NCBI RefSeq assembly: GCF_023534745.1
Contig: NZ_JAMHJQ010000008.1
Location: 359,796-423,795, forward strand
Origin: Streptomyces sp. 35G-GA-8
Lineage (GTDB): Bacteria > Actinomycetota > Actinomycetes > Streptomycetales > Streptomycetaceae
DNA length: 64,000 nucleotides
Direction of reading: 5' to 3'
In this document: in pieces, positions 42,029 to 50,555 of the stretch
How positions within the stretch are numbered: position 1 is the first letter of the stretch
How the letters are laid out: every line of letters starts with the position of its first letter
The notes under the pieces: model-generated
Database searches by the model: none
What the model saw: only the letters and a program-made list of their open reading frames with translations
What the model was told of the DNA's origin: nothing
Translations under genes and position numbers: made by a program

Positions 42029-45000
42029 CCCGCGCTCCCCGGGCTGGTGTGGCCGAACTTCTTCAGATCGGCCGAGCGGCTGCCGGGAGGCTGGAGGTCG
42101 GCGTACGGATGCAGACGGGCGCCGGTGGTGCCGTTGGCAAGGGTGCGCCGCGGCTGGGCGGGGGTCGGGTGCGGGCGGCTCTCGCCGAGGAGGGCGAGCG
42201 CGGCCTCGGGACCGTTGTCGCGGCGGGCGGCGGCGATCTCGTCCAGGTCCCAGGCCATGGTGCCGACGACGGTGCGGCGGGTGCCGCGCACCTGGACCGT
42301 GCCGCGCACCAGCAGCAGACCGCTGTGGAAGACGGTGTACGCGCAGGCCGGGTGGGAGTCCTCGAAGAACGCCAGGTCGACCAGGCCGGAGCCGTCCTCC
42401 AGGGTGACGAAGATGACGCGTTTGCCGCTGGCGATCGGCGGGGTCTGGGTGGAAGCCCGTACACCGGCGACGAGGACCTGCTGACCGGGGCGCAGCCCGG
42501 CCAGATGCGCCGCGTCGGTCGCGCCGATCTCGCGCAGCAGCCGGTGATGGTGCTCCATCAGATGCCTGGAGACGTCGATGCCGAGGGTGTTGAGCTCGGC
42601 GCTCAGGGCTTCGCGTCCGGTCATCTCCGGCAAGCCGCTCGGCTCCGCTCCGCCGACGGCGTTCGCGTCGATGGGCAGCTGGCCCTTGCCCGCGGACCGG
42701 GTACGGGACTGCCGGTGGAGTTCGGCGATCTGGAGCAGCAGATCGCGGCGTGTGAGGCGGCCGTCGTGCAGGCAGTTCAGGGCGCCGATCTCAGCGAGGC
42801 GTTCGGCGACCGGTCTGCTGGGATGGGCCCGTTGCCAGAAGTCCGACAGCGATCCGTACGGCCGGCCCTCCTCGATCCGGGCACACTCCTCCGCGCTGAT
42901 GCCGTGCACCGCGGACAGTGCGAGCCGTACGCCCCAGCGCTCTCCGTCGGTCTTCTCCACGGTGTGCTTCACCCTGGAGTGGTTGACGTCGACGGACAGT
43001 ACCGGCACACCGCGCCGACGGGCGTCGGAGACGAGGACCCGCTTGGGCCACATACCGGGGTCGTGTTCGAGGAGACCGGCCAGCAGGAACGCGGGGTAGT
43101 GCGCCTTGAGCCAGGCGCTCTGCAGGGCCGGTACGGCGAAGGCGACCGCGTGGGCCCGGCAGAAGCCGTAGGCGCCGAAGGCCTCGACGGTCTTCCAGAC
43201 CTCGTCCCGGACGGTCGCGCCGTAGCCGCGCGCGCGTGCCTCCCGGTCGAACCAGTCCTTGATCCTGGGCAGTCGGTTCTTGTCGCCGAGTGCCCGCCGG
43301 GCGATCTCGGCCAGCGCACGGTCGCAGCCGGTCATCACCGACAACGTCTCGATGATCTGCTCGTGCCAGATGGTCACGCCATAGGTGTCGGCGAGTACCG
43401 GCTCCAGGTCCGGGTGGGGGTAGGACGGTGAGCCGCCGTGGCGCGCGGCGACGTACCGCTCGGGCATACCGCCGGCGACCGGCCCGGGACGGAAGAGGCT
43501 GATGTCGGCGATGACGTCCTGCGGATCGCGGGGCTGCAGCCGGGACAGCAGATCCTGCTGGCCGGGTGACTCAAGCTGGAACAGGCCCAGGGTCTGGCTC
43601 TCCTGGATGAGCTTGAACGCGAAGACGTCGTCGAGCGGCACCTGCTGGGGATCGTCCAGGTCGATGTGGTCGCCGGTGGTCCGTTCGATCTCGGTGACGG
43701 CGTGGGCCATCGCGGACTGCATCCGTACGCCCAGAACGTCCAGCTTGATGTTGCCCAGGTCCTCGATCTCCTCCTTCGCCGCCATCGCCATGGGGTAGTC
43801 GCCCTGGGGTGTGGGCTGCACCGGCAGCCGGTCCAGGAGCGTGGCGTCGCTGATGACCACCCCGCACGGGTGCATGGCCATGCCGTGGACCAGAGAGTCA
43901 AGGCCCTCGGCGAGCTCCCACAGCGGCCCGAACCGGTCCGCCTCGGCCGCCAGCTGCCGCAGTTCGGGAAGTTCGGCGAGCGCGCCGGTGATGTCCGAGG
44001 CTCTCAGGTGCGGGAAGCTCTTGGCGATCCGGTCGATGTCCGCGGGCGCGACGCCGAGGGCGAGGCCGGTGTCCCGCAGGGCCCGGCGGGCCCGGTAGGT
44101 CTCGGGCATCGCGGTGACCGCCACCCGTTCCTTGCCGAACCGGTCGAAGATCGCGTCGTAGCACTCCAGCCGTCTGGCGGACTCCACATCGATGTCGATG
44201 TCGGGCAGCGACCTCCTGCGCACGCTCAGAAAGCGTTCGAACAGCAGCCGGTGGTCGAGCGGGTTGGCCGTGGCGATGCCCAGCACATGACAGACCAGCG
44301 ATCCCGCGCCCGAGCCGCGGGCCGCGACCCGGATGCCTTTCTCCCGGATGTCGGCCACGACCTGGCCGACGGCGAGGAAGTACGAGTCGTAGTCCAGCGT
44401 GGAGATCACATCGAGCTCTTCCTCCAGTCGAGCGAGCGCGGCGCGGTCGCGGTCCAGCCCTCGTCGGGTCATGCCGGCCTCGCACCGCCGGCGCAGCAGC
44501 TGCCCGGCTCCACCCGCCCCGGCTCCACCCGCTCCGGCTCCACCCGCCCCGGGTCCACCCGCCCCGGGTCCGACGCCGAAGAGCGACGGTTCCGGAAAGT
44601 GCGGCGTGCCCAGCCCGAGGTCCGCCGCGGGGTCGACCGCGCACATGGCCGCCGTGGCGGCGGTGTCCGCCATCAGACGACGGGCCCGCCGGTCATCCGC
44701 TCCGGCGCATTCGGCGATCATCCGCGCGATGACCGTCATCGCCCTCTCGTCCTTCAGCCAGCGCTGTCCGCTGTCCAGCCGGCGCCGGTCGATCGGCCGC
44801 AGCAGCCTCGCGGCGTCCAGGACATCGGCGAGCCGGTGCTGGTCCGGGTCGGCGTAGCGGACGGCGTTGGAGAGCACCGCGGTGGTGTGGGTGCGGTCGG
44901 CCAGTGCCAGGGTCCTGGCAGCGAGCCGAAGCGATCCGGGCCCGATCCCGAAACGTTTATGCACAACAGCTTCCAGCCTGAGTCCTTCACCGAAGATCTC

Positions 45001-45522
45001 CTGCCACGGCGCCAGCAGCTTCACCGCGACGTCCTCGCGCCCGGCCGCCAAGGCCCGCACCGGCTCCGAGAGCGGTCCGAGCAGCACGGTCAGGCCGGGG
45101 CCGCCGTGCTCGCGCAGCGCCTCCCACGGCACCACTGGTGCCGTACCGGATACGGCACCGGCATGGGCGGCCGACGTGATGCGGCACAGCCGCGCCCATC
45201 CCGCCCGGTTCCGCGCCAGCAGAACGAACCGCAGCGGCGGCTCGACGACATGCGCGCCACCGCGCGCCGGGGTGCGGCGCCGCTGGACCGGCGGCGGGGG
45301 CGCAAGGGCCTCCACCGCCAGATCGACCCCGAAGACCGGCCGAACGCCGGCCCCGGCGCACGCCCGCGCGAACCGGACAAGACCGGTGACCGTGTCCCGG
45401 TCCGTGAGCGCGAGCGCCGTCACGCCCCGCTCGGCCGCCCGCCGGACGAGCTGTTCGGGGTGGGCGGCTCCATAGCGAATGGAGTAACCGGACGCGACGT
45501 GCAGATGGGCGAAGCCCGCCAT
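42025..45522 (-). CDS. dnaE2: Error-prone DNA polymerase III alpha subunit DnaE2
   Basis: A 1,165-residue polymerase. The N-terminal PHP domain starts FAHLHVASGYSIRYGAAHPEQLV. Palm motifs follow (ARGSGAGSLVCHVLGIATANPL, then PDIDIDVESARR with the catalytic Asp pair near 430), then DPQDVIADISLFRPGPVAGG, the HhH region and a C-terminal OB fold (LVAGVRASTQTPP). It carries out mutagenic repair synthesis after DNA damage with the ImuB-like partner. Residues about 315-338 are a GAGGA/P repeat encoded by 15-bp tandem repeats, an unusual insert. GGAGGTG precedes ATG 45522, and a LexA box lies about 50 bp upstream. Confidence 0.95.
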   Translation of the reverse strand: MAGFAHLHVASGYSIRYGAAHPEQLVRRAAERGVTALALTDRDTVTGLVRFARACAGAGVRPVFGVDLAVEALAPPPPVQRRRTPARGGAHVVEPPLRFVLLARNRAGWARLCRITSAAHAGAVSGTAPVVPWEALREHGGPGLTVLLGPLSEPVRALAAGREDVAVKLLAPWQEIFGEGLRLEAVVHKRFGIGPGSLRLAARTLALADRTHTTAVLSNAVRYADPDQHRLADVLDAARLLRPIDRRRLDSGQRWLKDERAMTVIARMIAECAGADDRRARRLMADTAATAAMCAVDPAADLGLGTPHFPEPSLFGVGPGAGGPGAGGAGAGGAGAGGAGQLLRRRCEAGMTRRGLDRDRAALARLEEELDVISTLDYDSYFLAVGQVVADIREKGIRVAARGSGAGSLVCHVLGIATANPLDHRLLFERFLSVRRRSLPDIDIDVESARRLECYDAIFDRFGKERVAVTAMPETYRARRALRDTGLALGVAPADIDRIAKSFPHLRASDITGALAELPELRQLAAEADRFGPLWELAEGLDSLVHGMAMHPCGVVISDATLLDRLPVQPTPQGDYPMAMAAKEEIEDLGNIKLDVLGVRMQSAMAHAVTEIERTTGDHIDLDDPQQVPLDDVFAFKLIQESQTLGLFQLESPGQQDLLSRLQPRDPQDVIADISLFRPGPVAGGMPERYVAARHGGSPSYPHPDLEPVLADTYGVTIWHEQIIETLSVMTGCDRALAEIARRALGDKNRLPRIKDWFDREARARGYGATVRDEVWKTVEAFGAYGFCRAHAVAFAVPALQSAWLKAHYPAFLLAGLLEHDPGMWPKRVLVSDARRRGVPVLSVDVNHSRVKHTVEKTDGERWGVRLALSAVHGISAEECARIEEGRPYGSLSDFWQRAHPSRPVAERLAEIGALNCLHDGRLTRRDLLLQIAELHRQSRTRSAGKGQLPIDANAVGGAEPSGLPEMTGREALSAELNTLGIDVSRHLMEHHHRLLREIGATDAAHLAGLRPGQQVLVAGVRASTQTPPIASGKRVIFVTLEDGSGLVDLAFFEDSHPACAYTVFHSGLLLVRGTVQVRGTRRTVVGTMAWDLDEIAAARRDNGPEAALALLGESRPHPTPAQPRRTLANGTTGARLHPYADLQPPGSRSADLKKFGHTSPGSAG
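44508..44575. repeat. 15-bp coding tandem repeats within dnaE2
   Basis: Four to five units of the type GGCTCCACCCGCCCC with small changes give a Gly-Ala repeat in the polymerase. Copy number may vary between strains by slippage, always in frame. Confidence 0.8.
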
Positions 45523-45573
45523 GTCGCACCTCCATCACTCCACCCCTTTTCGGTCATACGCCCGATATGTTCA

Positions 45574-45589
45574 TCGTACGCTCGTTCGA
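45574..45589. promoter_or_regulatory. LexA (SOS) box of the dnaE2 operon
   Basis: TCGTACGCTCGTTCGA differs at one position from the actinobacterial consensus TCGAAC-N4-GTTCGA. It lies 52-67 bp upstream of the dnaE2 ATG, as expected for SOS-controlled mutasome genes. Confidence 0.85.
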
Positions 45590-45797
45590 TTACTCTAACC
45601 CCATCCGCCCAGGTCAGCGACCAGATTCGAACGCGCAAACGATTCCCGGGGCGAGGGACAGCACCCGAGGCAGGCGCCATCCCGTCACCTCCTCGGCCAG
45701 GCAGCGCAGTTGAGGGAGAGCCCCGATCGAGGCGCACGAGGGAGCGACGGTTCGCGACACCAAAGACACTCTCCGTAACGAATGGAACACACAGAGA

Positions 45798-45832
45798 GGC
45801 CCGGCCCACCACAGGTCGTGGTGGGCCGGGCC
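45798..45832 (-). terminator. Terminator of the S1 protease gene
   Basis: GGCCCGGCCCACCAC (45798-45812) and GTGGTGGGCCGGGCC (45818-45832) form a perfect 15-base stem with a five-base loop, 39 bp beyond the protease stop. Confidence 0.9.
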
Positions 45833-45870
45833 CCTCCGTCAAGCGGGTTCGGCCGGCTCAGCGGGTTCGG

Positions 45871-46953
45871 TCAGCCGATCTGTGCTCCGTACGCGGCGAG
45901 CGCCTCCGGCACCGGCTGGAAGAACGTCTCACCACCCGAGGAGCAGTCGCCGCTGCCGCCCGAGGTCAGCCCGAGCGCGGTGTCGCCCGCGAAGAGCGAG
46001 CCGCCGCTGTCGCCCGGCTCGGCGCAGACCGTGGTCTGGATGAGCCCGTTGACGATGTCGCCGTTGCCGTAGTTCACGGTGGCGTCGAGCCCGGTGACCT
46101 CACCGTCGTGCACCTGGGTGGTGGAGCCGCTGCGGGTCACCTGCTGGCCGACGGTCGCGTCGCCCGCCTTCGTGATCGCCTGCGTGCTGCCGTCGTAGAG
46201 GTTCACCTCGCTCGGGTGCTCCACCTCGGCGGTGTACTTGACCAGGCCGTAGTCGTTGTCCGGGAAGCTGGACCCCTCGTTCGTCCCGATCTCGGTACCC
46301 TGCGCGTCCGACCAGGTCTGGATGGACTCCGTGCAGTGCCCGGCGGTCAGGAAGTACGGCGCGCCGTCCTTGACCACATTGAAGCCGAGCGAGCAGCGCC
46401 CGCCGCCGCCCGTGATGGCGTCACCGCCGGAGACGAAGGGCTTGAACTCCCCCGCCGTCCTCTTCAGTTCGGCCTTGTCGCCGAGCGCCTTCACCACGCC
46501 GCTGAGCTTGTCCCAGGACTCACCCGTGACCGTACGGTCGGCCGTGACGACCATCTTGTTGGTCACCGGGTCGACGGCCCAGGACGTACCCGGGACGGTC
46601 GCCCGGTCCGTGAGGGTTTGCCGGGCGCTCTTCAGCTCGGCCAGGGAGTTCTGAACCAGTCTGGCCTTGCCGCCGGCCTGGCGCACGGCCTCGGCCGCCC
46701 GCTCGTTGACGACATTCACCACGAGCGCCTTCGACTCGGCGTCGTAGTACGCGCCGGCCGCGTCGGCGCCCAGGCTGTCATCCAGGGTGGACGCGAGAGT
46801 TCCGGCCGCCGTGGCGGTCAGCGACTTCACCGTGAACTGGGGCGTGCCCTCAGTGGCGTTCGCAGTCTGGAAGGTGAAACCGGCGACCACCAGAGCGGCC
46901 ACGGCACCTCCCGCCAGCGTCACTCGCTTTTTCGATATGCGTCGATGATTCAA
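45871..46953 (-). CDS. Secreted S1 (streptogrisin-type) serine protease preproprotein
   Basis: A 360-residue precursor with a signal peptide (to about residue 33), an alpha-lytic-protease-type prodomain (about 40-170) acting as folding chaperone, and a chymotrypsin-fold protease starting near 177 ([16 protein letters not shown]). The catalytic triad is intact: His206 (TAGHC), Asp234 (DNDYGLV), Ser316 (PGDSGGSL). The enzyme is activated outside the cell after prodomain removal. It is of the SGPA/B/D type in length. ATG 46953 follows CAGGAGGC. The gene is single, closed by a strong hairpin. Confidence 0.95.
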   Translation of the reverse strand: MNHRRISKKRVTLAGGAVAALVVAGFTFQTANATEGTPQFTVKSLTATAAGTLASTLDDSLGADAAGAYYDAESKALVVNVVNERAAEAVRQAGGKARLVQNSLAELKSARQTLTDRATVPGTSWAVDPVTNKMVVTADRTVTGESWDKLSGVVKALGDKAELKRTAGEFKPFVSGGDAITGGGGRCSLGFNVVKDGAPYFLTAGHCTESIQTWSDAQGTEIGTNEGSSFPDNDYGLVKYTAEVEHPSEVNLYDGSTQAITKAGDATVGQQVTRSGSTTQVHDGEVTGLDATVNYGNGDIVNGLIQTTVCAEPGDSGGSLFAGDTALGLTSGGSGDCSSGGETFFQPVPEALAAYGAQIG

Positions 46954-47172
46954 CGTCAGCCTCCTGTGGGGGGACCGTGTCAGGCCATGTGGGGTGTCCT
47001 GACACGGAGGATGAGGCGCCCACTATTCCGAAACCGACCAGTAACACACAAGGTCGACTTCAGGACCGGTGTGCCCGACGGCCGTTGTACGCGACGCGGT
47101 CGAACGACCGCTTCCGGGCAGGGCGGTTCCATATGCGAACACCCGGTGCGATCGCCGTGTCATCAGCGGGTG

Positions 47173-47184
47173 AGGACTAGTCCT
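47173..47184. repeat. AGGACTAGTCCT palindrome, possible element remnant
   Basis: A perfect 12-base palindrome followed by GTCTTGAA. CTAGTCCTGTCTTGAA resembles the left end of the MITE at 37373 (CTAGGTCGTGTCTTCAAA). No partner end is found within 300 bp, so this may be a solo end or chance. Confidence 0.3.
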
Positions 47185-47248
47185 GTCTTGAATTCGCCCT
47201 TGCCTCCTGGCGTGATCCCGGGCAGCCCCGGGGGTGCCACCTCGCGTC

Positions 47249-48064
47249 TCAGCCCGGCAACAGGTCGCGCTCGCCCGCCGTCACGGCGATCGGGAGAGTG
47301 TTGCCGGGCGGCGGGAACGGGCAGATGAAGTGGTCCGCGAAGGCGCACGGCGGCAGCAGGGAACGGTTGAAGTCGACCGTCACCGTCCCGTCCGCCGCGG
47401 GAGCGGTGGGCCGCAGGAAGCGGAAGCGGTAACTCTCCTTCCCGCTGGTGGTATCGGCGAAGACCGCCCAGAGGGAGCCGTCGGGCTCGACCGCGACCTG
47501 GAGGGTGTGCTCCGTACCGTCGACGGTGAAGGCGATCTCACCGCCGAGCCCGAGGCCACGTTCCCGCCCGTCGGCGTTCTCGACCCGCACGGTGCGGCTC
47601 GTGCCGTACGGCCGGAAGCGGCCCGGCAGCGTCCAGTCGGGGTCGTACGGCGTGGTCTCGACGCCCCGGAACGCGCGCCGCGCGGCGGACTCCGGGTCGA
47701 AGGAACGGACGGCCCAGAGCCCTTCGCGGCGCAGCACGACGAGCCTGCGCCCGCCGGCCGCGATCCGGGACTCCTCGGACGGGCCGCGGTCGGCGGTCAG
47801 CCGGATCTCGCCGTCGAGCCGTCGGCCGTCGGCGGTCAGGCCGTCTCCGTCCGCCGCCGTCAGCACCACCTCGTCACCGTCCTCGTCCGCGCGCCACACC
47901 CCCGGAACATCCGGAAGACGACCTTCCGGATGGTCGGCGAGCCAGTGCGTGCCGGTGAGCGAGAGCGGTCCGTACGGCGCCGAGACGGCGGTCGCCCGGC
48001 GCTCGCGCCAACTCTCCCATTCCTGAACGGCTATGGGGGAAACGTCGGATACATCCGTGCTCAT
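47249..48064 (-). CDS. DUF1684 domain protein
   Basis: A 271-residue soluble protein of the DUF1684 family. It has the family's WRERRATAVSAPYGPLSLTGTHWL opening and closing segments (DFNRSLLPPCAFADHFICPFPPPGNTLPI with a GE-DL tail). The function is unproven; the family is predicted to bind a metal or small ligand through conserved Cys/His near CPFPP. ATG 48064 overlaps the monooxygenase TGA (ATGA), so it ends a four-gene operon with two flavin monooxygenases and an FAD protein and probably works on the same compound. Confidence 0.85.
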   Translation of the reverse strand: MSTDVSDVSPIAVQEWESWRERRATAVSAPYGPLSLTGTHWLADHPEGRLPDVPGVWRADEDGDEVVLTAADGDGLTADGRRLDGEIRLTADRGPSEESRIAAGGRRLVVLRREGLWAVRSFDPESAARRAFRGVETTPYDPDWTLPGRFRPYGTSRTVRVENADGRERGLGLGGEIAFTVDGTEHTLQVAVEPDGSLWAVFADTTSGKESYRFRFLRPTAPAADGTVTVDFNRSLLPPCAFADHFICPFPPPGNTLPIAVTAGERDLLPG

Positions 48065-49410
48065 GCTGCTGAACCCTTCTGTTCGGGTGCGGGAAGCCCG
48101 AGATGTGAGCGCAGGGTGGTGCCCTCGTATTCCGTACGGAAGACCCCGCGCTCCTGGAGGAGCGGTACGACCCGGTCCACGAAGTCGTCCAGACCGCCCG
48201 GGGTCAGATGCGGTACGAGAATGAATCCGTCCGCCGCCCTGGTCCGTACGAAGGTGTCAAGGCTCTCGGCGACGCTCTCCGGGGTGCCGATGAAGGACTG
48301 CCGCGCGGTGGTCTCGATGACGGTCCCCCGGATGGAGAGCCCCTTGGCCTCGGACAGCGCCCGCCACTTGGCCGCGACGGCGAGCGCGTCACCGTGCCGC
48401 ACCCGGCCCTGGACCAGTTCGGAGTCCGGGTCGGGATCGATGCCGGGCAGCGGCCCGTCCGGGTCGTACGCCGACAGGTCCCGCCCCCAGACCTGCTCCA
48501 GGGCGAGGATCGCGTTCTGCGGGGAGACCTGCTGTCCGCGGATCTCGGCGGCCCGTTCCTGCGCCTCGGAATCACTGTCGCCGAGGACGAAGGTGACCCC
48601 CGGCATGATCTTGAGATCGTCCGGGTCCCTGCCGTACTTCGCCAGCCGGGACTTGGTGTCGGCGTAGAACTCGCGGCCCGCCTCCAGGGTGCCGTGCCGG
48701 GTGAAGATGACATCGGCGGCGGAGGCGGCGAACTCCCGGCCCTCCTCCGAGTCGCCCGCCTGGATCACCACGGGGTGGCCCTGCGGCGAGCGCGGGACGG
48801 TGAACTCCCCCTCGATCTCGAACTGCCGCCCGGAGTGGGCGAACGGGCGCGGTGCCCCGTACGGGGCACCGGGCGCGGGCGGGGTCCAGGAGTCCCACAG
48901 CTCCCGCGCGGTCGCGACGAACTCGGCGGCCCTGGTGTAGCGGTCGGCGCGGTCGAGATAGCCGCCGCGCCGGAAGTTCTCCCCGGTGAAAGCGTCGGAG
49001 GACGTCACCACGTTCCAGGCGGCACGGCCCGCGCTGAGATGGTCGAGTGTGGCGAGCCTGCGGGCCAGTTCATAGGGCTCGTTGAAGGTGGCGTTCACGG
49101 TGGCGGCGAGACCGAGCCGGTCGGTGACGGCGGCCAGCGCGCTCAGCACGGTGAGGGATTCGGGACGGCCGACCACGTCCAGATCGTGGATGAGGCCCTT
49201 GTGTTCACGCAGCCGCAGCCCTTCGGCCAGGAAGAAGAAGTCGAACTTCCCGCGCTCCGCCGTACGGGCCAGCGCCTCGAAGGAGGAGAAGTCGATCTGG
49301 GACCGGGAGCGGGGGTCGGACCATACGGTGGTGCTGTTGACCCCGGGAAAGTGCGCGGCGAGATGGATCCGCCTGCGTGCGGTACGGGATGTGTCGGTGT
49401 CGATGGTCAT
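48061..49410 (-). CDS. FMN-dependent monooxygenase (NtaA/DszA-type luciferase-like)
   Basis: A 449-residue class C flavin monooxygenase. Recognisable: IHLAAHFPGVNSTTVWSDPRS, GKFDFFFLAEGLRLREHKG, AAWNVVTSSDAFTGENFRRGG, PQGHPVVIQAGDSEEGREFAA and a C-terminal FVRTRAADGFILVPHLTPGGLDDF. NtaA/DszA enzymes oxidise small substrates such as nitrilotriacetate, sulphones or sulphonates with FMNH2 supplied by a separate reductase; no reductase gene is in this operon. ATG 49410 overlaps the upstream stop by four bases. Substrate unknown. Confidence 0.92.
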   Translation of the reverse strand: MTIDTDTSRTARRRIHLAAHFPGVNSTTVWSDPRSRSQIDFSSFEALARTAERGKFDFFFLAEGLRLREHKGLIHDLDVVGRPESLTVLSALAAVTDRLGLAATVNATFNEPYELARRLATLDHLSAGRAAWNVVTSSDAFTGENFRRGGYLDRADRYTRAAEFVATARELWDSWTPPAPGAPYGAPRPFAHSGRQFEIEGEFTVPRSPQGHPVVIQAGDSEEGREFAASAADVIFTRHGTLEAGREFYADTKSRLAKYGRDPDDLKIMPGVTFVLGDSDSEAQERAAEIRGQQVSPQNAILALEQVWGRDLSAYDPDGPLPGIDPDPDSELVQGRVRHGDALAVAAKWRALSEAKGLSIRGTVIETTARQSFIGTPESVAESLDTFVRTRAADGFILVPHLTPGGLDDFVDRVVPLLQERGVFRTEYEGTTLRSHLGLPAPEQKGSAA

Positions 49411-50540
49411 GAGGTTCCCCCGGCGGGCGCGTACTGGTTGGCCGGGCGCGCGAGGTTCAGATGCTCGCGGAGCGTGCCGCCCGGATGGAAGGCGCGGAAC
49501 AGACTGCGGTGCTGGAGCAGCGCCACCGTCCCGTTGACGAGCCGTTCGAGATCGCGTCGCGGCTCGGCGGGGGTGAGGTGGAAACCGTCCACGGCACCGG
49601 TGCCGTGCCAGGTGGTGATCAGGTCGGCGAGATCGACGGGGCCGCCGCGGTAGTGCGGTCCGGTGTCGCCCGCCGTGGTGCGCGGCGCGCTCTCCAGGCC
49701 GGGTTCCAGCGGGCGTTCGCCGTCGCCGAGATCGATGGTGAGCGCGGCGAGCACCCGCGGTGTGCCGGGAGCACGGCCGTGGTCGGCGGCCCGTGACCGG
49801 AGCTCCTCCCGGATCGCCGCCGCCTCGTCGGGCCGGCCGGCCCTGACCAGGACGACATCCGCGTGGCGCGCGGCGGTCTCCCTGCTGTGCCCCTCGGTCG
49901 CGTCGACCACGGTGACGGGGTGGCCCTGCGGCGGGCGCGGCACGATGGACGGGCCGCGGACCGTGAACGTGGCCCCCTCGAAGTCGACATAGTGCAGCTT
50001 GTCGCGGTCGATGAAGCGCCCGGTCGATATGTCGCGGATCTCGGCGTCGTCCTCCCAGCTGTCCCAGAGCCGGGCGGCCACATCGGCCACCTCGCCGGCC
50101 TCCTGCCACAGGGCGGGGACGGTCCCGGCCGGGCGGCGGCCGAACAGCCGGGCCTCCGCAGGGGTGGTGGACACATCGACCAGCCAGCCGGCCCGGCCGC
50201 GGCTCACCCAGTCCAGGGTGGCCACGGCCGCCGAGACATGGAACGGCTCGGTGTGGGTGGTGGTGACGGTGGGCACGAGCCCGATGCGCTCGGTCGCGGG
50301 CGCGACCCGGGACAGCACGGCGAGCGCGTCAAGGCCGGGCCGCGCGAAGGTGTCCTGGAGCGTGACGAAGTCGAGGGCGCCCCGCTCGGCGAGCCGGGCG
50401 AGTTCGACGTACCACGCCGCGTCGTAGGACCGCTGACCGCCGATCTCGGCGGCGAGATACAGCGGCCGGTGCGGCGCGTTGTGCGGTGGGTTGTGCGGTG
50501 AGTTGTGCGGTGAGTTGTGCGGGGATGGGGTGGCGGACAT
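49407..50540 (-). CDS. Luciferase-like flavin-dependent oxidoreductase
   Basis: A 377-residue LLM-class protein paired with the neighbouring monooxygenase. It has LARLAERGALDFVTLQDTF, ERIGLVPTVTTTHTEPFHVSAAVATLDWVSRGRAGWLVD and PQGHPVTVVDATEGHSRETA. Its N-terminus carries a repeat SPHNSPHNPPHN from tandem copies in the DNA, probably disordered. ATG 50540 lies 15 bases downstream of the FAD protein gene. It probably forms a heteromeric or sequential step with the NtaA-type enzyme (inference from coupling). Confidence 0.9.
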   Translation of the reverse strand: MSATPSPHNSPHNSPHNPPHNAPHRPLYLAAEIGGQRSYDAAWYVELARLAERGALDFVTLQDTFARPGLDALAVLSRVAPATERIGLVPTVTTTHTEPFHVSAAVATLDWVSRGRAGWLVDVSTTPAEARLFGRRPAGTVPALWQEAGEVADVAARLWDSWEDDAEIRDISTGRFIDRDKLHYVDFEGATFTVRGPSIVPRPPQGHPVTVVDATEGHSRETAARHADVVLVRAGRPDEAAAIREELRSRAADHGRAPGTPRVLAALTIDLGDGERPLEPGLESAPRTTAGDTGPHYRGGPVDLADLITTWHGTGAVDGFHLTPAEPRRDLERLVNGTVALLQHRSLFRAFHPGGTLREHLNLARPANQYAPAGGTS

Positions 50541-50555
50541 GGCGGGCCTTACCTT

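Noticed and set aside
47188-47201. GAATTCGCCCTT resembling a cloning-vector junction
   Set aside because: It is a short match within continuous actinobacterial sequence with no vector sequence on either side, so it is best taken as chance.
43666-47328. A very long plus-strand open frame opposite dnaE2 and the S1 protease
   Set aside because: It crosses two real minus-strand genes, a terminator and a LexA-boxed promoter, and shows no protein motif.
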